NCBI GenBank assembly: GCA_002478955.1
Contig: DLKK01000065.1
Coordinates: forward strand, 17,290 to 33,815
Length of the DNA stretch: 16,526 nt
Direction of reading: 5' to 3'
Origin: Treponema sp. UBA7590
GTDB taxonomy: Bacteria > Spirochaetota > Spirochaetia > Treponematales > Treponemataceae
Under the pieces are notes generated by a model, which did not search any database, had not been told where the DNA came from, and saw only the letters and a list, made by a program, of their open reading frames with translations. Within the stretch, counting starts at the first letter, position 1. Every line of letters begins with the position of its first letter. Shown here piece after piece: positions 1 through 5,019 of this stretch. Both the position numbers and the translations under genes were made by a program.

Positions 1-21
1 AAAACCGAAGGTTTGGAGCGC

Positions 22-39
22 AGGGCGGTTGTCCGCCCT
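22..39. repeat. Small GC-rich hairpin near window start
   Basis: A perfect 7-bp stem (AGGGCGG / CCGCCCT) with a TTGT loop is followed by TTTATAA. It could be the terminator of a gene lying before the window or one of the REP-like palindromes seen elsewhere here. The U-tract is poor, so terminator function is uncertain. In the rest of 40-185, ahead of panB, I see no convincing promoter or riboswitch. Confidence 0.45.
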
Positions 40-197
40 TTATAATGCAAAAATAACCGTCATATTTACGCAAACATTAAAAATCGCTAAACTAAATTGG
101 AACAGTCACCTTGACGGGATTGATTCGGTGCGGCGACATTTGTTTCCGCAAAATTAAAGCTCTTTTACAAAAGACTTGATCTAAAAGGACAGGTACT

Positions 198-977
198 ATG
201 AATTCTCTTGATTTTTTTAAGTACAAATCGGAAAAGCGTAAAATTTCCATGGTCACGTGCTACGACACGACTTTTGCACGCATCGTGGAAAAAACAAACA
301 TTGACTGCATTCTTATCGGCGATAGCCTGAGCATGGTGATGCACGGCGAATCCACAACGATTCCGGCAAAAATGGAATGGATGGAAGAACACACTAGAAG
401 CGTGCGGAATGGAACCCAAAAATATATTGTTTCAGATATGCCGTTTTTAAGCACGCGGAAAGGCATTGAGTTCGCCACGGACTGCGCGGGAAAACTTCTT
501 GTTGCCGGCGCAAACTGCGTAAAGATTGAAGGAATTTTCGGGCAGGAAGAAATTATCCGCCATCTTGTTTTAAGCGGAATCCCGATCATGAGCCACCTAG
601 GGCTTACTCCGCAGTTTTTTCAGGCTTTTGGTGGACACAAAATGCAGGGAAAAACAGAAGAAGCCGCCGCAAAAATCCTAGAAGAGGCAAAGCTTGCTGA
701 AAAACTTGGCTGTGTGGCAATCGTTCTGGAATGTATTCCCTGTGAGCTTGCTGAAAAAATCACAGAAAGCGTAAAAATTCCAACAATCGGAATCGGGGCC
801 GGAGCAAAAACAGACGGTCAGGTTCTTGTGCTTCAGGATATGCTCGGAATGAGCGGATTCCACCCAAGATTCGTCAGACAGTATTTGAACGGTGCGGAAT
901 TAATAGAAAATGCGCTGAATAGCTACGCAAAAGACGTCGCGGAACAGAATTTTCCAGGGCCAGAGGAAACAAAATGA
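198..977 (+). CDS. panB: 3-methyl-2-oxobutanoate hydroxymethyltransferase (ketopantoate synthase)
   Basis: This cytosolic enzyme transfers a one-carbon unit from 5,10-methylene-tetrahydrofolate to 2-oxoisovalerate, giving ketopantoate, the first step of pantothenate synthesis. The 259-residue product matches the usual length and has the family motifs in order: TCYD at 20-23, GDS at 41-43 (metal/substrate site), SDMPF at 79-83 with the metal-binding Asp80, VKIEG at 108-112, SHLGLTPQ at 132-139, the catalytic-type Glu178 in LECIP, IGIGAG at 197-202 and DMLGM at 214-218. The start has an AAGGA ribosome-binding site at 185-189. The stop overlaps the panC start (ATGA), indicating translational coupling. 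It is the first gene of the B5/CoA cluster; no promoter could be assigned with confidence in the 197 nt before it. Confidence 0.96.
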   Translation: MNSLDFFKYKSEKRKISMVTCYDTTFARIVEKTNIDCILIGDSLSMVMHGESTTIPAKMEWMEEHTRSVRNGTQKYIVSDMPFLSTRKGIEFATDCAGKLLVAGANCVKIEGIFGQEEIIRHLVLSGIPIMSHLGLTPQFFQAFGGHKMQGKTEEAAAKILEEAKLAEKLGCVAIVLECIPCELAEKITESVKIPTIGIGAGAKTDGQVLVLQDMLGMSGFHPRFVRQYLNGAELIENALNSYAKDVAEQNFPGPEETK

Positions 978-1729
978 AAGTGCTAACAAAAATCCAAGAA
1001 ATAAAAGAAATCCGAAAAAATCTTCAGAATAAAAAAATCGGCTTCGTTCCAACAATGGGCGGACTTCACGCAGGTCACCTTAGCCTTATAAACCGCGCAA
1101 AAAACGAAAATGAAACCACAATCGTAAGCGTTTTTCTGAATCCGACTCAGTTCAATGACAAAAAAGATTTAGAAACTTACCCGGCGAACCTTCAGGACGA
1201 CATCGCGCTTCTTGAAAAATCTGGAGTGGATTTTCTGTTCGCGCCAGATTACACAGAAATGTACCCGGACGACTACAAATACAAAATCACCGAAAATTCA
1301 TTCTCAAAACTTTTGTGCGGCGCAACGCGCCCTGGCCATTTTGACGGCGTTCTTACGATTGTGATGAAACTTTTCAACCTTGTGCGTCCGACAAACGCGT
1401 ATTTCGGCGAAAAAGATTTCCAGCAGTACAAGCTTTTAAAAGGCATGGCAGAAGCGTTTTTCCTGGACATAAATATAATTCCGTGCCCGATTGTCCGCGA
1501 GCCTAACGGACTTGCGCTTTCGAGCCGGAACAAGAAACTTTCGCCGGCAGGACTTGCGCTCGCCCCGAAATTCCACCAGATTCTTTCCTCAAACAAAACC
1601 GCCGGGCAAAAAAAATCCGAGCTTACGCAGGCAGGTTTTACCGTGGACTATATCACCGAGCTTGACGGCCACATTTACGGAGCTGTTTTTCTTGAGAACG
1701 TGCGCCTGATTGACAATCTGGAATTATAA
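974..1729 (+). CDS. panC: Pantothenate synthetase (pantoate--beta-alanine ligase)
   Basis: The enzyme condenses pantoate with beta-alanine using ATP through a pantoyl-adenylate intermediate. Family signatures visible in the 251-residue product are PTMGGLHAGH at 26-35 (HIGH-like nucleotide-binding motif), NPTQF at 56-60, GHFDGV at 121-126, FGEKDFQQ at 144-151, and SSRN at 183-186 (KMSKS-like loop). The carboxyl end RLIDN (244-248) is also typical. It is shorter than the common ~280 residues: the catalytic core is intact, and the deficit lies in the C-terminal dimerisation/lid region between about 190 and 225. The start overlaps the panB stop by 4 nt and has its own AGAGGA at 962-967. It is followed by a 99-nt gap filled by palindromes. 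Confidence 0.95.
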   Translation: MKVLTKIQEIKEIRKNLQNKKIGFVPTMGGLHAGHLSLINRAKNENETTIVSVFLNPTQFNDKKDLETYPANLQDDIALLEKSGVDFLFAPDYTEMYPDDYKYKITENSFSKLLCGATRPGHFDGVLTIVMKLFNLVRPTNAYFGEKDFQQYKLLKGMAEAFFLDINIIPCPIVREPNGLALSSRNKKLSPAGLALAPKFHQILSSNKTAGQKKSELTQAGFTVDYITELDGHIYGAVFLENVRLIDNLEL

Positions 1730-1736
1730 AATTCAA

Positions 1737-1784
1737 GGGGAGAAGCCTCTCCCTCGGGCGCACTTTGTTGCGCCCTACCCTCTC
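1737..1784 (-). repeat. 48-bp palindromic repeat, copy A (inverted relative to copy B)
   Basis: This unit contains two hairpins: GGGAGA/TCTCCC at 1738-1753 with an AGCC loop, and GGGCGCA/TGCGCCC at 1756-1775 with a 6-nt loop. Its reverse complement aligns without gaps to 3056-3103 after coaB, sharing TAGG-CGCAAC-AAGTGCG and the same adjoining G-rich/C-rich hairpin. It lies in the panC-coaC gap. It looks like a dispersed REP-type intergenic repeat; whether it is transcribed or acts as a processing or pause site is unknown. Confidence 0.75.
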
Positions 1785-1789
1785 TTGCA

Positions 1790-1819
1790 CAGGACGCTGC
1801 CTTCGGCCGTCCTGCTTTT
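1790..1819 (+). repeat. Two-tier hairpin before coaC, possible weak terminator
   Basis: CAGGACG (1790-1796) pairs with CGTCCTG (1808-1814). Inside it GCC-TTC-GGC (1799-1807) forms a second stem separated by a CT bulge. The hairpin is followed by CTTTT at 1815-1819. This has a terminator-like form, but the U-tract is short, and it ends right at the coaC ribosome-binding site (GGAG at 1820-1823). It may modulate expression between panC and coaC, or be another REP-like palindrome. Confidence 0.5.
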
Positions 1820-1828
1820 GGAGATTTT

Positions 1829-2377
1829 ATGAAAAAAAATATTCTTCTTCACGTTTCAGGCTCAATTTCCGCATATAAATCTTGCGCGCTTATAAGCCTT
1901 TTAAAAAAGCACGAATACAATGTGCGCGTAATCGCAACAAAATCGGCTTTAAAATTTGTCGGCAAAGCCAGTTTTGAAGGTTTAAGCCACAACAAGCTGG
2001 AAACAAAAATGTTCAACAATTCAGACCCGATTCCGCACATAAATATTGCTCAAAACTGGGCGGATTTAATAATAAGCTATCCGTGCAGCGCAAACACAAT
2101 AAACCGGCTTGCGGCAGGACTTTCAGATGATTTGTTCGGATCTGTCTGCCTTGCAAATAATTTTGCAAAACCGCTTCTGATTGCGCCGGCAATGAACACG
2201 CAAATGTTTCTTCATCCAAGCGTCCAGGAAAACCTAAAAAAGCTTGAATCCTGGGGCACAAAAATTCTTCCGGCAGAAACAGGACTTCTTGCCTGCGGTA
2301 CAACAGGAACCGGCCGTCTGATTTCCCCGGAAAAAGCATTTGAATTTATAGAATATTTTACGGAACATAAAAACTAG
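1829..2377 (+). CDS. coaC: Phosphopantothenoylcysteine decarboxylase (stand-alone CoaC flavoprotein)
   Basis: This FMN-dependent enzyme oxidatively decarboxylates 4'-phospho-N-pantothenoylcysteine to 4'-phosphopantetheine. At 182 residues it matches the CoaC domain alone, without a fused CoaB. Visible signatures are the N-terminal flavin loop GSISAYK (11-17), the catalytic His70 in PHINIA, the APAMN motif (119-123) with Asn123, and the C-terminal substrate-flap Cys156 in LLACGTTGTGR. The start has GGAG at 1820-1823 with 5-nt spacing. The stop is followed after 9 nt by coaB, whose ribosome-binding site overlaps it. The two neighbouring products therefore replace the usual bifunctional CoaBC. 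Confidence 0.94.
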   Translation: MKKNILLHVSGSISAYKSCALISLLKKHEYNVRVIATKSALKFVGKASFEGLSHNKLETKMFNNSDPIPHINIAQNWADLIISYPCSANTINRLAAGLSDDLFGSVCLANNFAKPLLIAPAMNTQMFLHPSVQENLKKLESWGTKILPAETGLLACGTTGTGRLISPEKAFEFIEYFTEHKN

Positions 2378-2386
2378 GAAACAGAC

Positions 2387-3088
2387 ATGAAAATTCTTAT
2401 TACCGGCGGCGGAACCTGCGAGCCTATTGATTCCGTCCGTTACATCACAAATTTTTCAACTGGCAGAACTGCGGCCTTTCTTGCTGATTTTTTTTGTGCA
2501 AAAAAACATGAAGTGACCGCGCTTATGGCAGAAAATGCACAAAAACCAAAAAACGCAAAAATAATTACGTACAGAACTTTTTCAGATTTGCAAAAACTTC
2601 TTGAATCTGAATGTACGGATTCAAACTATGATGCTGTAATCCATGCGGCGGCTGTAAGCGACTACAGCGTTCAAGAAATTTCTGTTGACGGAAAGATTTT
2701 CCCGGCCGGCACGATTTCAAAAATTCCTTCCGGCAAGAATATTTTTCTAAAAATGCAGGAAAATCCAAAACTTCTGCAAAAAATAAAACTGTGGAGCGGA
2801 AAACAGACAAAAGTTGTGGCATTTAAATTAACAAGCGGAGCAACTAAAGAAGAACAACAAAATGCCGTAAAAAAAATCTTTTTGGCAGAAAAAGATTTTT
2901 CCCCGGATTTTGTTGTTCAAAATGACAAATCAGAAATAACAGCCACTTCACATCCGTGCAAAATCTACAAAAATTCTGATAAAATAATAGCCGAAACAAA
3001 AACCCTTCAGGAACTTGCAGAAGCCCTGGACGGGGCGTTATGGGGTGTCCCCATAGAAGGGGTAGGACGCAACGAAGTGCGACCGTAG
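2387..3088 (+). CDS. coaB: Phosphopantothenate--cysteine ligase (stand-alone CoaB)
   Basis: The enzyme ligates cysteine to 4'-phosphopantothenate, giving the substrate of CoaC. The 233-residue product begins with the Rossmann-type loop ITGGGTCEPIDSVR (5-18) and continues YITNFSTGRTAA (19-30). HAAAVSDY lies at 86-93, the KIPSGKN segment with its lysines at 112-118, AFKL at 145-148, and VQND at 177-180. The AVSDY and FKL pattern resembles the separate CoaB known from streptococci more than the CoaB half of bifunctional CoaBC; that comparison is from memory. The last ~14 codons and the stop come from a 48-bp palindromic repeat (3056-3103) plus a TGGGG/CCCCA hairpin at 3041-3053. The tail after about residue 219 is therefore probably not ancestral. 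Confidence 0.92.
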   Translation: MKILITGGGTCEPIDSVRYITNFSTGRTAAFLADFFCAKKHEVTALMAENAQKPKNAKIITYRTFSDLQKLLESECTDSNYDAVIHAAAVSDYSVQEISVDGKIFPAGTISKIPSGKNIFLKMQENPKLLQKIKLWSGKQTKVVAFKLTSGATKEEQQNAVKKIFLAEKDFSPDFVVQNDKSEITATSHPCKIYKNSDKIIAETKTLQELAEALDGALWGVPIEGVGRNEVRP

Positions 3089-3103
3089 GGGAAGACTTTC
3101 CCC
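3056..3103 (+). repeat. 48-bp palindromic repeat, copy B, overlapping the coaB 3' end
   Basis: This is the same unit as the one in the panC-coaC gap, in the opposite orientation. It has GGACGCA...TGCGACC (one mismatch in the stem) and GGGGAA/TTCCCC at 3088-3103 with a GACT loop. The coaB stop codon (3086-3088) lies inside it. The GGGGAA hairpin with the tail CACAGAATAAA is repeated just before coaX. Confidence 0.75.
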
Positions 3104-3202
3104 ACAGAATAAAAAGACGATGCCAACAATTGACTTTGGCAATTGTTGGTTAGTTCAGAACGTAAGTTCTGAACGGCGGGAAGCCTTTCCCCACAGAATA
3201 AA
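3097..3202 (+). repeat. 17-bp direct repeat flanking two long hairpins between coaB and coaX
   Basis: TTTCCCCACAGAATAAA occurs at 3097-3113 and again at 3186-3202. Between the copies are two perfect hairpins. CCAACAATTG / CAATTGTTGG (3123-3149) has a 7-nt loop, and GTTCAGAAC / GTTCTGAAC (3153-3174) has a GTAA loop. Neither hairpin has a U-tract, so intrinsic termination is unlikely. The block looks like accumulated REP-like units inside the operon. Confidence 0.7.
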
Positions 3203-3216
3203 TACGAGGACAGATT

Positions 3217-3987
3217 ATGATATTGACTTTAGATGTTGGAAACACGCAGATAACCGGCGGACTTTTTGAGGGCGACAAGCTGGTTCTGCAGTTCAGGAGC
3301 GCGACAAAGGCAAACTCAAGTTCGGACGAAATCGGGATTTTTTTGCGCTCGGTGCTACGCGAAAATGGTTTTGAATGGCAAAAAATCCAGAAAATCGGAA
3401 TATGCAGCGTTGTTCCGGCAATAAATTATTCGCTTTCAAGCGCAATCGCAAAATATTTCAAAAAAGATTCAATTTTTGTTCAGGCTGGAATAAAAACCGG
3501 GCTAAAACTGCGATATTCAAATCCAAAGGAAATTGGCGCGGACAGAATCGCCGGAGCAATTGGCGCAACAAATCTTTTTCCTGATGAAAATTTAATCATT
3601 GTTGACATGGGAACCGCCACAACCGCTGACTGTATAACCAAAAACAAGGAATATCTTGGAGGTGCAATTCTTCCTGGCTTAAAAATGAGCGCGAACGCAC
3701 TTGCGGACGGCACGGCAAAACTTCCGTCTGTGGAAATCGCAAGACCGGAGCATATCTGCGGAACAACAACAATCGAGGCAATCCAGAACGGACTTTATTT
3801 TGGAAATGCCGGCGCAATAAAAGAGATTCTGTATCTTTTCAAAAAAAATGTCTTTAAGGGCGAAAAAACTATTGTAATCGGAACCGGCGGATTTTCGCGT
3901 ATTTTTGAAGAATACGGACTTTTTGACACAATCAGCCCGGAACTTGTTCTTTTGGGCGTAAAAAAATCTGTAGAAATGAACAGCTAA
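3217..3987 (+). CDS. coaX: Type III pantothenate kinase
   Basis: CoaX phosphorylates pantothenate to 4'-phosphopantothenate and belongs to the ASKHA fold. The 256-residue product has the phosphate motif DVGNTQ (6-11), a GADR motif (107-110), the adenosine-region motif DMGTATTAD (130-138) with Asp130 as likely base, and GGAILPGL (148-155). These separate it from the unrelated type I and II kinases. Type III enzymes are typically insensitive to CoA feedback and need a monovalent cation (family knowledge). The start has GAGGA at 3206-3210, 6 nt before the ATG. panD follows after 14 nt, so the two are probably co-transcribed. Confidence 0.95.
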   Translation: MILTLDVGNTQITGGLFEGDKLVLQFRSATKANSSSDEIGIFLRSVLRENGFEWQKIQKIGICSVVPAINYSLSSAIAKYFKKDSIFVQAGIKTGLKLRYSNPKEIGADRIAGAIGATNLFPDENLIIVDMGTATTADCITKNKEYLGGAILPGLKMSANALADGTAKLPSVEIARPEHICGTTTIEAIQNGLYFGNAGAIKEILYLFKKNVFKGEKTIVIGTGGFSRIFEEYGLFDTISPELVLLGVKKSVEMNS

Positions 3988-4001
3988 AAAAGGAAATCGA
4001 A

Positions 4002-4355
4002 ATGGAAATCACAGTTTTAAAGGCAAAACTTCACCGCGCAACGGTAACAGACGCAAATTTGAATTATGAAGGTTCAATCAGCATAGACACAGAACTTTGT
4101 AAAAAAGCAGGAATGTACAACTGGGAAAAAGTTGACATTTTAAACGTAAACAACGGAGAACGCTTTTCAACTTACATAATCCCTGGAAAAAAGGGCGAAA
4201 TCTGCCTGAACGGAGCAGCAGCGCGAAAAGCTTGTCCAGGCGACAAAATAATCATCGTAACATACACAAAAATCGAAGAATCTGGCGCAGAAAACTGGAA
4301 TCCAAAAATTGTACTTCTGAACGATGACAATTCTGTAAAAGCTGTAAAAAATTAA
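4002..4355 (+). CDS. panD: Aspartate 1-decarboxylase (pyruvoyl enzyme precursor)
   Basis: PanD makes beta-alanine from L-aspartate for PanC. The 117-residue proenzyme has the self-cleavage site Gly24-Ser25 in NYEGSISID; Ser25 becomes the pyruvoyl group of the alpha chain. Lys9, Arg54 and Tyr58 (ERFSTY, 53-58) occupy the usual active-site positions, and NGAAAR (70-75) is the conserved C-terminal motif. The usual residues after the cleavage site vary between species; here they are Ile-Ser. The ribosome-binding site is AAGGA at 3990-3994. It is the last gene of the B5/CoA cluster, followed 20 nt later by a structured repeat. Confidence 0.95.
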   Translation: MEITVLKAKLHRATVTDANLNYEGSISIDTELCKKAGMYNWEKVDILNVNNGERFSTYIIPGKKGEICLNGAAARKACPGDKIIIVTYTKIEESGAENWNPKIVLLNDDNSVKAVKN

Positions 4356-4375
4356 TTACAAAAACTTTTTACTTA

Positions 4376-4561
4376 AATTTTGAGTCTTATGAAAGAAATA
4401 AAAGCGTAGTCAGATTTTTAATTTGTGAAGACTTTGGGCGATTGAACCAGTTAAAGTGCGTAGCACCCAAATTCCTACAAGCGTAGCGCGAGCGAAATCG
4501 TCTGGAGCAAATTGAAAATCTGACGAAAGCGATTTTTCCGAATTTATAAAAACTAAAAATT
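4376..4561. repeat. Structured ~190-bp intergenic repeat, copy 1
   Basis: Positions 4403-4562 align without gaps to 8881-9040 at about 131 of 160 identical. The ends form an imperfect inverted repeat (4376-4388 with 4549-4561, 11 of 13 paired). An inner 17-bp helix pairs 4409-4425 with 4508-4524. The centre has a conserved AGAC/GTCT helix (4429-4432 with 4500-4503), a GTGC-GTA-GCAC hairpin (4456-4466) and a GCG-TAG-CGC hairpin (4481-4489). No open reading frame or tRNA signature fits it. It fills most of the panD-arsR gap and could be a MITE-like element, a structured RNA, or both. Confidence 0.8.
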
Positions 4562-4586
4562 CAATCTTCAAATTTCAATATTTTTC

Positions 4587-4633
4587 TTGACAACTGAATA
4601 TCTTCAGATTATTATATGAACAGTTGTTCAAAT
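4587..4633 (+). promoter_or_regulatory. Promoter and ArsR/SmtB-type operator of the metal-efflux operon
   Basis: TTGACA at 4587-4592, a 17-nt spacer and TATTAT at 4610-4615 make a near-consensus sigma-70 promoter. Overlapping the -10 and start region is the inverted repeat TGAACA-GT-TGTTCA (4617-4630) inside ATATGAACAGTTGTTCAAAT, the typical operator form for ArsR/SmtB repressors. A second palindrome, CTGAA-TATC-TTCAG (4594-4607), lies in the spacer and could be a further site. Binding there would block RNA polymerase until metal releases the repressor. Confidence 0.85.
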
Positions 4634-4663
4634 GAATAACAAACACACATCAAAGGAAACTTT

Positions 4664-4975
4664 ATGGACAAACAGGAAGTTTTAGAAAAAATGCCGGATG
4701 AAGACACTTTGTTCGATCTTGCGGAACTTTTTAAGATTTTTGGCGATTCAACCCGAATCAAAATTCTTTTTGTTCTTCTTGACAACGAAATGTCTGTGAA
4801 TGCAATTGCAGATGCGCTCGGAATGACCCAGTCAGCCGTAAGCCATCAGTTGCGCATACTAAAGACAAATGGACTTGTAAAATTTGCCCGCGACGGAAAA
4901 TCGTTGATTTATTCACTTGCAGATGCGCATGTACATTCAATTCTTGCGCAAGGACTAGATCACATCGGGGAATAA
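4664..4975 (+). CDS. ArsR/SmtB-family metal-sensing repressor (probably zinc)
   Basis: This 103-residue winged-helix repressor is predicted to bind the operator just upstream and to release it on binding metal, inducing itself and the downstream ATPase. The helix-turn-helix is around 44-67 (SVNAIADALGMTQSAVSHQLRIL), followed by the wing (LVKFARDGKSLIYSL, 71-85). The C-terminal helix carries Asp87, His89, His100 and Glu103. This spacing matches the alpha-5 zinc site of SmtB, whose fourth ligand is also Glu. No cysteines are present, so the CadC/ArsR-type thiolate site is absent; this argues for Zn/Co/Ni sensing and against Cd/Pb/As(III). The ribosome-binding site AAAGGA (4652-4657) supports the start. 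The stop is 44 nt before the ATPase gene. Confidence 0.92.
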   Translation: MDKQEVLEKMPDEDTLFDLAELFKIFGDSTRIKILFVLLDNEMSVNAIADALGMTQSAVSHQLRILKTNGLVKFARDGKSLIYSLADAHVHSILAQGLDHIGE

Positions 4976-5019
4976 ACTACAGGCGGCACATTCTAGAGAC
5001 GCAAAAAAAGGAGTTTGCT

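Noticed and set aside
41..46. TATAAT as a panB promoter
   Set aside because: It overlaps the tail of the hairpin at 22-39, has no -35 box at the right distance, and would give a ~150-nt leader.
111..139. TTGACG plus a 17-nt spacer as a panB promoter
   Set aside because: The matching -10 would be CGACAT, too far from consensus to call.
1729..3217. CRISPR array from the repeated palindromes
   Set aside because: The units are inverted or adjacent, with only two copies and no regular spacers, and no cas genes are present.
4403..4562. tRNA, tmRNA or riboswitch identity for the structured repeat
   Set aside because: It has cloverleaf-like central hairpins but no T-loop, no CCA-type acceptor and no anticodon arm. 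It follows genes in both cases (and in copy 2 also precedes lysS outside its promoter), and long inverted ends do not fit a known riboswitch.
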